Part shown: positions 1 through 12,215 of the stretch, one piece after another
How positions within the stretch are numbered: the stretch's first letter is position 1
Layout: each line of letters opens with the position of its first letter
Source: Blastomyces gilchristii SLH14081
Taxonomy: Eukaryota > Ascomycota > Eurotiomycetes > Onygenales > Ajellomycetaceae
Assembly: GCF_000003855.2 (NCBI RefSeq)
Contig: NW_003101682.1
Span: forward strand, 125,178-189,177
Length of the DNA: 64,000 nucleotides
Reading direction: 5' to 3'
Made by a program: the position numbers and the translations under genes
Notes under the pieces: generated by a model
Told to the model about the DNA's origin: nothing
What the model saw: the letters and a program-made list of their open reading frames with translations, nothing else
Database searches by the model: none

Positions 1-222
1 TAAGAGAAATTGATTTTAATCAGGGAGCATCGTCCGTCAGATGAGAAGGCATCTTCTTTGAAGAATTATCTCCATTTCAATCACGATATCTATTCCAATT
101 CAGGTCATTTCCAGAAGTTAACTGGTGGAAATAAGAAGAGAATCTTTCTCTGATTATATGATCTGAGCTCATCTTTACAACTCTCAGAGCATAGTTCATA
201 CAGGCCTTTTCAAATCTAATAG
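1..222 (-). pseudogene. Inverted LINE ORF2 fragment, head-to-head with the next LINE
   Basis: The reverse complement of this stretch aligns with the ORF2 connector between RT and RNase H, equivalent to about 27480-27705 in the LINE further right and 1540-1760 in the adjoining copy. It is therefore minus-strand LINE sequence running off the left edge. It joins plus-strand LINE sequence at about 220-223 with no AAT tail between them. It is less mutated than its homologues and keeps CGTCCGTC near base 30. It could be a separate minus-strand LINE or part of a rearranged insertion; the window edge prevents a decision. Confidence 0.8.
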
Positions 223-230
223 AGGAGAAT

Positions 231-2840
231 ATGTCATTTCATGAATATATTGATGAAAATAACTGGGAATGGCCTGAGCTTACAGGTGATGAACTAGAGT
301 CAGCAATATTCTCAAGTTCAATTAAAACTGCTGTAGGGCCTGATTCAATTAATCATTTAATTATTCAAAACACATATTCCTACTTGAAGAATGAATATTT
401 TGAGCTCTTTTTCAATCTCTTAAGAAATGGTTATCATTCTGAATGGTGGAGAGAAGCTACTGAAGTAATCCTTGCAAAACCTAATAGAAAAGCTTCAGTT
501 TCTAAGTCATATAGAGTAATATCTCTGTTGAACTGTTTGAGAAAAGTTCTAGAAAAGATAATAGCTACTAGATTATCTTTTATAAGCTCTATTAGTGATT
601 CTCTTCTATTTAATGAACAAATGAAAGATAGAAAACAATGTTCTGCAATTGACACTGTTCTCTCAGTTATTCATGATGTTCAAGTAGCAAAGCATGAAGG
701 CCTGATCTCAACTGCAGTTTTTATTGACATAAAAGATGCATTTGATCATGTTTCAAAGTCTAAGATGATTCAAACTTTGAAGATGTTAAAACTGCCACTT
801 TCTCTCATAAAATGAGTTGATTATTTCATGTCTAAAAGAATTATACAACTATTCTTTGATGGAAGAAAACAAGATAAAACTGAGATAAAAATAGAAGTAT
901 CACAAGAATCTTCAATCTCCTCTGTTTTATTTACAATATACACTGCATATTTATTCAAGAATAGAGAGATGAAAATAGTGAGATCTTCAAGTTATGTAGA
1001 TGATATTGGTCTACTCTACAGTTCAAAGACAATTAAAGAGAATTTAGAAGTGATTGAGAAAGCAGTAAAGAACATCTTTGTTAGAGCAGATATCAATCTA
1101 ATTCAATTTGATATGAATAAAACTGAGTTAATTCACTTTTTTCCCAGATTTAATGAGAAAGAACTAAGTCTAACTCTTCTGAATAAAGAGATTAAACCCA
1201 GTTTGAATATTAAATGACTAGGAGTATGATTAAACTCCAAGTTGAATTTTAAATATCATATTCAACAAAGAATCATCAAGGCAGAGAGACTACTGAATAG
1301 TATAATCAGACTATCAAATACTGAGAGAGGTCTATCTTTTCAGGCTATGAGACAGTTATACATAGCCTGTATTATCTCAGTAGCTGATTATGAAGTTCAA
1401 GTTTGATGGAACAATCAAGATCACTTCACTGAACTGTTTCAAAGTCTACAAAACAGAGCTTTGAGAAGAATTCTGAGAGTATTCAAATCATCTTCTATTA
1501 AAGCAATGAAAATTGAAGCCTCAATTTCACCTCCTGCTATTCAATTTGAAAAGGCCTGTATGAACTATGCTCTGAGAGTCATAAAGATGAGCTCAAATCA
1601 TATAATCAGAGAAAGAGTCTCTTCTTCATTTTCATCAGTTAACTCAGGAATTGAACTGGATTGGAATAGATTTCTTAATTGAAATGAGAATAATGCTTTA
1701 AAGAAAATGCCCTCTCAACTGTATAGACTATGTTCACTTATTAAGAATCAATTTTCTTCATTAAATGTTAAGAAAATTGATCATGAGAAGATATCTCTCT
1801 GGAGAGAAAAGCTGGAATCTCTTATAGACTTACAAATAAGTGAACTATCTAAAGAGAGAGAATATGAACAGCATTTGAAGAAGATCTCTACAATCAATAT
1901 AAAAGACTCTATTCTGATTTACTCAGAGGACTCAAAAAATGAGAATTTGAATAGATTAGATGCAGGCATTGCTTATACTGAAGATAATATCAATTTTATC
2001 TCAGATTTCTGGAATTTAGGCTGTGAATGTGAAGTCTTTGATGCTGAACTATTTGCAATAGTGAAAGCTTTCAAACTCATTGAAATAAAATCTCATAAAA
2101 GAGGAAATAGTTTGAAAGAGGCATGGATATTCTCTGATAGTCAAGCTGCTTTAAAAAGACTTAGAAATAGTCAGATTCATAATGATCAAATGAATCTTGA
2201 CCTGATTTTAAACTCTGTTTTGAAGATTCAAAAGAGAAGAACATCTAAACTGATAATTCATCTGCATTGGGTTCCTGCTCATATGAATATTCATGGCAAT
2301 GAATTGGCTGATTCAGCTGCAAAAAAGGGTTCAGAATTAAGCAGATCTATTCAAAAAACAGTGTCCTGATCTTTCATAAAGAGAAAGATAAAAGAATCTT
2401 GTTTAAACAAGTGAAATGAAAGCTGGCAGAAACAAAAGAAGAGTATACATTATTCAAGATTTGAGACAAAATCAAAGTGGAAATCTTGTTCAATTAAATG
2501 CAAAAAGAAAATATTCTCATTCATAATTCAGCTAAAACTAGAACATGGTTATTTCAAATCCTATATACAAAGATTTGATGATAGATTTGATTCAACAGAG
2601 TGCTCATTCTGCAATACAAATGAGAATCCTGAGCATATTGTAATGCATTGTACATTATACAATAGTCTCAGAGTCAGATTAAAGAAGAAGTATGATTTAA
2701 ATCAATTAAATATGAGGTTCTTATTCTCAACTGAGACAGGACTTAAATACTTAATAGACTTTCTATCAGAAACTCAAGCAGCTACAAGAAAATGACTCAA
2801 CTCAGAAGTATCTGAATATGAAGAGGTGGAAATTGATTAG
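231..2840 (+). pseudogene. LINE-1 ORF2 remnant: RT, RNase H, zinc finger
   Basis: One reading frame of 870 codons runs from the RT fingers to the terminal stop at 2838-2840 without a frameshift; the open segments at 231, 828, 1461 and 1707 are all in phase. Stops inside it are mostly TGA where tryptophan is expected. The RT catalytic motif is intact (YVDD at 993-1004). RNase H follows at about 1910-2345, ending in a recognisable HWVPAH segment. A CxxC...H...C motif at about 2605-2650 matches the RT-associated zinc finger of fungal LINEs. The frame lacks its endonuclease because the element is truncated. The protein would have copied LINE RNA at the insertion site; this copy cannot. Confidence 0.9.
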
Positions 2841-3137
2841 ATATAGTCTGTTAAAACAGCTATACACTATCTTTTAATAATTTTATTTTGTTATAGTCTC
2901 TCTTTACTGTACTTGTTTCTTTCTGTTCTTTTCTATCTATCTATTTAATGTGTCTATCTTTAAGACTATGTTCTCTTTTCCTTTGTCATGATATTTTCAA
3001 ATGGTTTCAAAGTATTAATAGGTGTTGAAATACTGCAATTTGTAAACAGTTTTTGTATTCTGGGCTGGAATTTTCTGATTTTGCATATCTGAAATTGATA
3101 AGTGTATAATAGTTGACTCTATAGATATAGGAAAAAC

Positions 3138-3160
3138 CCTGAGAACTAAAGGTTCTCAGG
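3138..3160 (+). other. LINE 3' UTR hairpin
   Basis: A 9-bp perfect stem, CCTGAGAAC / GTTCTCAGG, with a 5-nt loop lies about 45 bp before the AAT tail. The same hairpin is present in the second LINE at 29099-29121. LINE reverse transcriptases commonly recognise 3' stem-loops, so this is a plausible template-recognition element; that role is inferred. Confidence 0.65.
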
Positions 3161-3202
3161 TAGATGTCATAGTCTCTGACTGCATACATCTATAATTGAA
3201 GA

Positions 3203-3221
3203 ATAATAATAATAATAATAA
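3203..3221 (+). repeat. (AAT)n LINE 3' tail
   Basis: A run of AAT triplets ends LINE-1, exactly as at 29164-29182 in the full-length copy. It marks the 3' end of target-primed insertion. Confidence 0.85.
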
Positions 3222-5222
3222 GAAGTTCCTTGTCATAGATCTTATAATTGCATTCAACAGAACTCAGTTTCTTAGACATGAAGATGTATAATTGTAAGAC
3301 ATCTTTATTATTATATTATAATATAGCTTCTTCTATAATATAGTCAGAGAAATCAGCTTCAATAACTGTCTCACAGTCAGAATCAATTATTATCAGCAGA
3401 GAGATATTAATGAACATCTTCTTCATCTGTATGAATGCAGCTTCAGCATTCACTAATCACTGAAATACTGAATTCTTCTTAATCAGTTCTGTAAGTGATC
3501 TCACAATATCTGAGAAGTTTTGTATAAATTGCTGATAGAAGTTAGCAAATCTGATAAAGCTTCATATATCTTTCACAGTACATGAAGCTTCTGACTCAAG
3601 AATAGCAGAGATCTTCTTAGAATTCATTCAAATTCTCTTATCAGCTTCTATGATAAAATCTAGATATTTTATACTCTTGACTTTGAAATCACACTTGTTA
3701 ATATCTATTGATAGTTCTGTCTCTTATAATCATTGTAATACTCTCTGTACATGTTCTTGATATTTCTTCCTGAATTCATCAGTAAAGATGAGAATGTCAT
3801 CTAGATATGCAGATATAAAGTTATCAAGAAAATCTCACAGTGCTCAGTTGATATACTTCTGAAATGTACTGAGAGCATTAACTAGTTCAAAGAGTGTGAC
3901 TACTAATTCAAAGAGATCATAATGTGTTTGAAATACTGTAAGTCATTCATCTTCTTCAATAATACAAATCTTATGAAACACAGCAATGATATCTAGCTTT
4001 GTAAATTATTGAGCTCATCTGATACATGCTAGAGTTTCATTAATGAGAGATAAGAAATAACAATCTTTGCTTGTCAATCTGTTCAGATCTCAATAGTTTA
4101 CACAGAATCAGAGTTCTTCATCTGATTTCTTTGTAAAGAGAATAGAAGCTGCAGTGGAAGAGTTACTAACACATATAAATCTCTTATTCAACAGATCATT
4201 GAGTATCTTCTGAAGAAGAAGAAGTTCATCTCAAGACATATTATAAAAAAGACCTCATGATGACTCAGAGTTCTTATTATTCTTCTTTTCTAACTTGATA
4301 CTGTGATTTACTTCTGAATCTTATAAAGAGAGTATATTCATAATATTATCTTATCAGAAGATATCTAGATATTCATGATATTATTGAGAGAGTTTTGTGT
4401 AAGAATCTATTATTATAGTACAGAATTACTTCTCTACAGCTTTCTTGATATTAGTCAGACTGATGAAATAGATTGATATATGATTCTACTCTTAGTAACT
4501 TTATCAGCAGTCTCATCAATGACTTCTTTTTCAGAGCATTTCATAAGTATTAACAGAGATCTGTATAAGATTCATAGTCTTATAAATATCATCTTCATGA
4601 ATTCTATCATTATTAGAGAATATTAAACTTCTGTTTTAAGCATTTAATAAGATGTCTTGTTCAGATAGTCAGATAAGTTCTAGTATAAGATCATAGTCAA
4701 TATTATTAATTTCATATATATAGACATCTTCACATTGATGTTCTCTGATATCTATGTTTAGTTTTATTATATAACAGATGTGAATGCCTTTTGAATCATT
4801 AAATTCTGTGAAATGTCAGAGTTTTAATAAGAAGATATGCTAGAGATTATAACATCTTACAACTGAAGATTTAATCATTGTATAATAGCATAGATCACTG
4901 TCTATCATGACTTTCATATTATATATGTTATCTATCACAGTAGATACAAGAATTGCATTCATTATTATTTTCTCTTTAAATTATTATCATCTGATCTCTT
5001 CAAGCTTCTGCTTGCAAATTTGAACAGAAGCTAATCTTTTCCCTGTTTCATGAGAGTATTCTCATAGTTATCTTCTGAATCTTTCTCTAATGTAATGTAA
5101 TTGATGCAGACAGATGCTGATTCATTCTTTAAGTGAGAAGACACTGATCTTTCTCTTGAGTAAGAAGCCATGTAGACTGATCAGCAGTTGAAAGCAATGT
5201 ATTCTGATTGATTACAATTAAT
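3220..5222 (-). mobile_element. Type-1 chromovirus F, segment 1 (RNase H, RT, protease)
   Basis: Minus-strand Ty3/Gypsy pol sequence collinear with element A from about 15290 to 17290. In element orientation it holds the protease (about 4740-4960), RT (about 3550-4280) and the start of RNase H near 3220-3500. The RT box reads YLDD (minus strand, 3796-3807), so the catalytic pair is preserved despite many stops elsewhere. Its 3' part (integrase, 3' LTR) lies left of the LINE or was lost. It is cut at 5222 by element E, with the target TTAAT repeated at 12475-12479. F is the oldest layer of the left half. Confidence 0.88.
5218..5222. repeat. Target-site duplication of element E (left)
   Basis: TTAAT precedes the 5' LTR and recurs at 12475-12479 directly after the 3' LTR. 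This 5-bp duplication is normal for Ty3/Gypsy integration. Confidence 0.92.
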
Positions 5223-5481
5223 TGTAAGAAATCCCGCTCCTCGCGAATCCTTTACCTCTATTCCTATCTCTCACATAATTAATAGGGTTAGCAGCCCTTG
5301 GCTACACACAACTATATAGACTGGAGTTCACGAATACTATTCACAACTCAGCTTGAATACTATTATACATTTTAATCTCTACATTTTATCTTTCTACTGT
5401 GAATACTTCTAGTAGTTAACAGTACATATCATGTCAAGCTGCAAACACCTGAATAATCACCTGTGAGTACTTATTCTTATA
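5223..5481 (+). repeat. Element E 5' LTR
   Basis: 259 bp starting TGTAAGAAATCCCGC and ending TTCTTATA, a decayed form of TTCTTACA, so the termini are inverted repeats TGTAAGAA/TTCTTACA. The outer (left) end keeps CCCGCTCCTCGCG, while the inner (right) end has lost its CpGs. The 3' LTR shows the opposite polarity. Confidence 0.93.
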
Positions 5482-5596
5482 TTTCAAGCTCAGTCAGTCA
5501 GCAACTCTCTGTTATGACTGAAAGGACTAGAAACTCACATACTTCAATCCCTGTGAACTCTACTGCAGACACTCAGAAGCAGTCACCTGAATCATG

Positions 5597-6730
5597 AACA
5601 ATCTTCATAAAAGAAGTCTCAGAGAACTTATCAATTACTCATAGAACATCATTCTCTGCATCTGTGACAGAGAAACTCTTCAAACTCACAAATGAATCAA
5701 TCTCAGTGAAGAACATTCTTGAGCATCTCTTATGAAATCAAGCTATTTTTCTACAAGAAATGCTTGCTGTCTGTAAACATTCTTGAACTGAGTCTCTAGA
5801 CATGATCTTCAGAGATACTCACAAACTGAAAAGAAACTTTCTTAAGTCATGATCACTTAAGATCACTTATTGAATCATAATTTATAAAAGCTTTTATAAG
5901 TTTGTATTTGAAATTGACTCACAAGCTCAGCTGTGTGATATAAAAGATGAAGAAGCTGTTATCTATATAATGACAGACCTCTACTACACTGAAGCTAAGA
6001 ACTGACTGAATTATCTAGAGAATGATTATGAGAGATTTCACTGATCTGTTCTCAAGACCTATCTAGAGAACAAGTTAAGAGACTCTGTAAGTCAGACAGA
6101 GAACACCTGAACTGTAATCACTAATATTAGAAAAAGAGGTGAGAAATCTGATGAAGACTACTCACAGTGCTTCATAGAATTATGATGTAAATTGAGATCT
6201 GTGAAAACAGGACTCTGAAATAAGACCTGAATCATGATATTTATAAAGAGACTGAATAAAGATATGCAGAATAAGCTTATTAAGTAAGACTCTAAGTTCT
6301 TAACTCTGAAGAAACTGATGACTTTCATTCACTGCTTACAGATCACTGTGAGAATCACAGATCTGTGAAGAGTGAATCACTGACTGACTCTGTGAGAGCT
6401 AGAACAACAGAGAACAGATTTGTTAGAAAAAGATAATAAGATATAGAGAGATTCATATCTGACTGCTAAGTAGAGAGAGAGAGCTTCATAAGCTTCTGTA
6501 AATAGAGTGTATAATAGAGAGATTAAGAAAAAGAGACTCTACTTTATCTATTCTAAATCAGAATATCTCTGTGCAAACTGTTCAGACAAATTAAAATAGA
6601 AATTTGAGAAGTTACAGACAGAGTCAGTAACAGCCTTTTTAAAAGTCTTGAAGCTGACATCTGAATCTGTTACTTCTCTAATGAAAATGCTTACTCATAG
6701 AGAGAGACTGCACTGCAGTACTGCTGCTCT
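5597..6730 (+). pseudogene. Element E gag remnant
   Basis: Between the 5' LTR and the protease lies a broken frame in the gag position. It is rich in charged residues and contains a CxxC pair at about 6570-6580 where a nucleic-acid-binding knuckle might sit, but no complete CCHC motif is readable. The start near 5597 is the first plausible ATG; the true start is uncertain. The gag protein would form the intracellular particle that packages element RNA. The same region, equally damaged, occurs in H from about 60350. Confidence 0.6.
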
Positions 6731-9700
6731 ACAAGCATGAGAAGTATTAATGAACTCAGGATCTCAGATCACTGTAGTGTCTCTAAAGCTTATAGAGTAA
6801 ATGAGCTGAAAGATGAAAACTGAGAATCTGCTCTTATAATAAGCAGAATGTGAGAACTCAGATCTGAGAACTGAGAGACTTATAAGAGTCATCTTTGAAT
6901 TATAAGATCTCTCTGAAATCTGAAGAAGATTTGCAGAAACTGTGATCATCACAGACATCATAGATGATATGTACTTAAGACTTATATAACTTCAAAGACA
7001 CAATCTGCACATAGCTGTTCATGAGTCAGGTTTATACTTTCAATCAGTGTTGATAGACTTACTTATGAAGATAGAATCAGTTAATACTGCAGAGTTGATT
7101 AGAGAAGACAAGCTCATCTATATAATAACTTTACAAGTGTCTGAGAATCTCACAGTCATGAAAACTAAGCTTCAGATACTAGAGAAATACTGAGATCTTA
7201 TAGAGATATTCAGCTCAGTAAAGATAGCTGAGCTTCCTTCTCACTATAAGAAGAATCTGATAATAGATTTGATAGAAGAGTAGAAACTCTTCTGAGAGTT
7301 AATCTATAAGCTCTCTTATTATGAGACAGAGGTCTTGCAGATCTATGTAAAGAAGAATCTGAAGAATAACTTCATCTGATCTTCACAGATCTCTGCAGAA
7401 GTCTCTATAATATTTATAAAGAAGAAGAATAAAGATCTCAGATTGTGTATAGACTACTGTAATCTGAACTTTAAGATAATAAAGAGCTGCTACTCTCTGT
7501 CTCTGATTGAGAATGTGATTAATTATCTCACAGAAGCTGTTATATTCACACAACTGAATATGATTAATGTATATACATGACTGTAAATACAGTCTGAGAA
7601 TGAATAAAAGACTGTCTTTAGAACTGCACTGAGATTGTTTGAATATCTAATGATGTCTTTTGATCTGACTAATACTCTCACAGCATTTCAGTCTTTTATT
7701 AATAAAACACTTTATATATATCTGAATGTCTTCATGATAATATATCTGAATGATGTGATAATGTACTTCATAAAGAAGAAAGAACACACTGAGTATGTGT
7801 GAAGTGTGTTGAAGATCTTAGATAAGACAGAACTGTATATTAAGCTTATAAAGTACAACTTCAGTGTCTACTGAATTAATTTCCTAGAATATATAATCAC
7901 TGCAAATGATATTCAGATGAAATCTTTATAGATTGAGACTATTCTATCATGATCAGAGCTAACTAGTATTTATGAGATTCAGATCTTTCTGAGCTTTGTA
8001 AATTTCTATAGATAGTTTATCTTTGCATTTATAAGAATCTTCTTGACTCTTACAGACATACTGAAGAATGAAAACAAGAAGAAGTCATTCTATAAATAAA
8101 GAATGAAAAGATTATTAAGAAGAGAGAACTGTGAGAACTTTCTTATCTTAGAAACTCACAGAGTCTTTATAAGATTGAAACAGGTATTCATAGACACAGT
8201 AATACTGTTCTACTTTGATTTCTTACTCTTAATCAGATTAGAGACAGATATCTTCTTATTTATAATTTCAGAAATAGTCTCATAACTACAGTCAAATAAG
8301 AACTGAGTTTCAGTGACCTTTTTCTTATGAAAGATGCAATCTGTGAAGATTAACTATAACATTTATAATCAGAAGCTTCTTATAATAGTGAAATTCTTTC
8401 ATCACTGATGTCACTACTTTGAGAGTCTCATGACAGTGATTACTGTTAGAACTGATCATGATAGCTTATGATAGTTTACTTCAATCAAGAAACTCTCACA
8501 GTGATGGATTCACTGAGCTCAGAGACTGAGTGAATTCTGATTCAAGATAGAATATATCAAGAAAACTAAGAACTCAGTAGATAAATTCTTTCACAGATCA
8601 GACTATATTAAGAAGACTAGAATGACAGATACAGAGAGACTAGAGAAGACAGAAAAGCTTCACAGAATGCTCAGACTGAGTGTTATAAAGAGATTAACTG
8701 AAGAGTCTCTCAATCTCTTATAAGAGAAGAAGAAAGAGAGAGAAAAGAAGTCTGTATAACTACTCTCTATAATACTGAGAGTTAACACTCTGAGAATCTT
8801 CATAAGAATTCTTGAAGAGAGTATCTATAATCTGAAGAGATTGCAGACTTTGAGAAGCACTGTAGAAGATCTGATGTAAGAGAAAACAGAGTATAAGTTT
8901 TTATAAGATCTTCTATTCAGATTGTCTGAACTGTAACTGAAGAACAAATATACTCAGTATATTCAGAAACTGCTTACAGCAGGGATCAACTCTGCAGAAA
9001 TAAAGAATTAAAGAGACTTAAATAATCTCTTACAAAGAGAGGGTCAGATTTATATGTCTGTAAATGAGTTTCTATGTATAGAACTTATTAAAAGGTATTA
9101 TAACTCTTCTCTAGCAGATCATTTTACAGATACTAGAACTTATAAGTTGCTTATAAGAAAATACTTCTGACTGAAGATATGAGAACTTATGAAGAAGATA
9201 GTGAATTCTTGTACTGTTTATCAAGTTCATAGATAGTGTAATTCAGATTATATGAAGAACTTACTTCTCTATTCATTCTGCAGAAATCTTAAGAACAGCT
9301 AGAAATGAACACTTTTATAAGTCTCTCTGAAAGCAAGAACATATATAATACCTGCTTTGACAGTGTGCTGATGATAGTGAATTACTTCATCAAGATAGCA
9401 CACTTTATACTCACTTATAAGAACTTAAAGTCAAAGAATTTGACTTATATCTTCATCTATAATATAATTCAGTTGCATGAGTTGCCTGTGAACATTGTCT
9501 CAGATAGAGAATCAATTTTTACAGAGAAGTTCTGATCTGATCTGATAACTATACTGAAGATCTCACAAGATCTAAGCACAGCTTTTCATTAACAGACAGA
9601 TGATCAGATAGAACATCTGATAAGTATATTAAAACAGTATCTACAGTGCTTTATCAATTATAATCAGAATGACTGAATGCATTGATTATCACTCACAGAG

Positions 9701-10378
9701 TTCATGTACAACAACTCAAAGTATATTAGTACAGATAAAACCCTCTTTGAAATGCTCACTGAGACTTATTCACAGATAATCTTGATGAATCTGCAAGAGT
9801 ACACTATAGAGTGTGATGATGTCTGTGAACAGGCTGAGAGAATTCAGAAGATTCAGGAGAAAGTCTGTGAATTCTTGAGAAAGATCTAAGAGTATCAGAA
9901 GAGATACTATGACTTCAAGCATATTATAAAGAGTTTTAAGAAAGATGATAGAGTCTAGCTGAGTCTAGAAAATATTATTATATAGAGATCTAGTAAGAAG
10001 CTGAATCTCTTATAGATAGAGTCTTATAAGATTATGAAGAAAGTTAGCTCACAGTTCTACAGATTAAAACTGCTATCTAAGTTATAGATATATAATATTT
10101 TTCATGTCTCTTTACTCTGTAAATATAAGAAATTCTCAGAAGAGAACTCTGTAACTCATTATTCTATTTATAAAGTACTAGAGAGTGAAAGAGAATATCA
10201 GATCAAAGAAATTATTAACTCAGAGAAGCAAGATTACAAGCTCTGATTCAAGATTCAGTGATAAGAGTATTCTGATAAGATGAATAAGTTCACTTGAAAA
10301 TCATCTGAGCAGATAAGATATCTGCAGAAGCTAAGACATGACTTTCATACTATGAATTCTGATAAGTCAGAATAACAC
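6731..10378 (+). pseudogene. Element E pol remnant: PR, RT, RNase H, integrase, chromodomain
   Basis: Domains in order: a retropepsin-like protease with NSGSQ at about 6755 where D(S/T)G is expected; RT about 7370-8060, with the box reading YLND at 7743-7754 (D to N by GG-to-GA); RNase H about 8150-8600; an H2C2 zinc region about 9110-9250; an integrase core about 9300-9900, including a VSDRES segment; and a C-terminal chromodomain about 10170-10370. Both the protease and RT active sites are lost by G-to-A changes and stops are frequent, so the copy is dead. The chromodomain places it among chromoviruses, which usually integrate into heterochromatin. Confidence 0.85.
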
Positions 10379-10379
10379 A

Positions 10380-12215
10380 GTCTTTACTAAGAACCTGATT
10401 ATAATAAAGATATTAATACTATCATTTACAAATTCTAGTCTATAAGATAATGAGTTTCTACTGAGATGAACAGTCTGCAGTGTATACAAAGAGAAGAATA
10501 AATCATGCTCTCATTAAAGTTAAAAAATAAGAAAATAAAAACAGGGCTATGAACACAATTTAGAGATTAATAAAGAAAAAATAAAGAAAATTCACACTCA
10601 CATTCTCAATATCTGTGATATTCAATCTTCTCACAACTATCAATTTCTCTCTTCAAAGAAGCAGAGAGTATCATGCCTGTGATACAGACAATTGTTGTAT
10701 TTGACATGAAGACTGTCAGAAATGCACAGACTTCAGAGAAGTCAGACATCAGAGTGTGCACAGTTGTGACAGAGTCTTGAGAACTGACTGTCTGTGCATG
10801 TGATCAGATACTTCTCACAAAGCTGTGTTCACTCTCTCAGTTATACTGAAGTATTCAGCCTGGAAATAATTAAGATACAAAGAGAAAGCTCATCTGTTCA
10901 GATTAACTCTCATCACAAATTCATGACATTTGCATTGTCTTAATTACCTGGATTTTGCAGATACCTGGAAACTCATCTCTCATTGATAATGAGATTGTGA
11001 AAATGCGCTGTGGCGCGAGGACCATTGATAGAAAACCTAGACATATTTGTATATATCTGGTCAGAGATTATGCAGACAGAGAGAAGGTGATCATAGGTCT
11101 GTGAAGCTGTAGAAGACACTGACAACACTGAGAGCTTTACAAGAATTATCAGCTAGAGTCTGTAAGAAATTACTTATAAGAAGACTTATAGTAAAGAAGA
11201 GAACTGCACTGCTTGAAGCCAGAGACTGATCTGAAGAAGATATGAAATTAGTCACTGGTCTGAAGATCAGGTGCGGTGACAGGGCTGAGAGAGATGAAGA
11301 TACTGTCATGAGTGATGATATTTCTGCTTCATCAGCCAGTAAAAAGTGATTAGAGAAGTTGCAGAGATGCTCATGAGAAGCTCAGCAGCAGTCAGACATT
11401 ATTTATAAAGATATTGAAATTAGAAAATTTTTATTCTTGAGAAGTTCTTGAATTAATATATAGATATTGTTAGAAACACTCTCTCTCTGTTATCTGAGTG
11501 AAAACACTTCATGAATGAATAAGAATACTCACAGTTTGTAAAGATGAAAGCTGTTATAGAAAAAGAGAAAAGAAGATGAGATTTTACAGATAGATCTGAG
11601 ATATTTATACTACTCTAGAGAGATTTACTTACACTGTGAGTAATTCTATAGAACAGTCAGATCACTCTAATAAATAAGAGTGATTATGAATCACAGGCCT
11701 GAATCTTTCTATATAACTACAAAGAGTGATTGCAGATCACAGATATCTTGATTCTACAATTCTACAGAGTTGATGAAAGAATGAAAAATTCCTCACAATT
11801 CTACAGTATCAAAGAACAATAATTTATAAGAATAAGTGAAAGATTAACTTGTGAATACTTCTCTTTAATAAGAGTGATCTCACAGAGAGTGATTCATCTG
11901 TAAGATGAATCTGTATAATAGTTACACAAGAATTTTGTGAAAATAATTGAGAGTCAACTGAAACTCTTCTGTATAAAAGATGTGAGATAAATCTGTGTAG
12001 TAGTCAGAGAAGAATCTGTAAATTATAAAGAATCTCACAGAATAAGAAACTGAGTGACTGACTCTTTTCTCTTCATAGTAATAAGAGATTTTTCCTCACT
12101 GAGATTTTTTATAGATATAAAGAGTTTTTAGTGAGTATCACTGCAGTGCTGAGCTGATTCTATGAAGTCACTCAGTGAAAGACTTCACAGATAAAGTCTT
12201 AGAGAGAGAAGAGTA
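10380..12215 (+). other. Element E post-pol region with a possible extra plus-strand ORF
   Basis: About 1.8 kb between the chromodomain and the 3' LTR. A plus-strand frame at about 11092-11344 reads as a charged polypeptide (for example LLEARDWSEEDMKLVTG), bounded by likely W-to-stop codons, and a cysteine-rich stretch is readable near 10680-10800. Parts near 10995-11020 (GCGCTGTGGCGCGAGGACC) and 11270 keep CpG. I do not recognise a family. It may be an accessory ORF or a captured sequence. An antisense frame at 11091-11309 overlaps it and looks like a shadow. Confidence 0.45.
12200..12215 (+). other. Element E polypurine tract
   Basis: AGAGAGAGAAGAGTA lies directly before the 3' LTR, in the position of the primer for plus-strand DNA synthesis. 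Confidence 0.6.

Larger units (their letters stand above)
223..3219 (+). mobile_element. Tad-like LINE, 5'-truncated copy (LINE-1)
   Basis: A non-LTR retrotransposon beginning inside ORF2 at the start of the RT domain and running through RNase H, a terminal zinc finger, a 3' UTR with a conserved hairpin and an (AAT)n tail. It is inserted in chromovirus F: the sequence after the tail (AAGAAGTTCCTTG...) matches the RNase H region of type-1 elements, for example about 15290. The left target duplication is not visible because the copy abuts an inverted fragment. The same family occurs full length at 21563-29182. Confidence 0.9.

Noticed and set aside
6764..6961. Minus-strand ORFs inside E and H (6764-6961, 61528-61734)
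   Set aside because: They are antisense to the plus-strand protease region; the similarity between the two follows from E and H being copies of one element.
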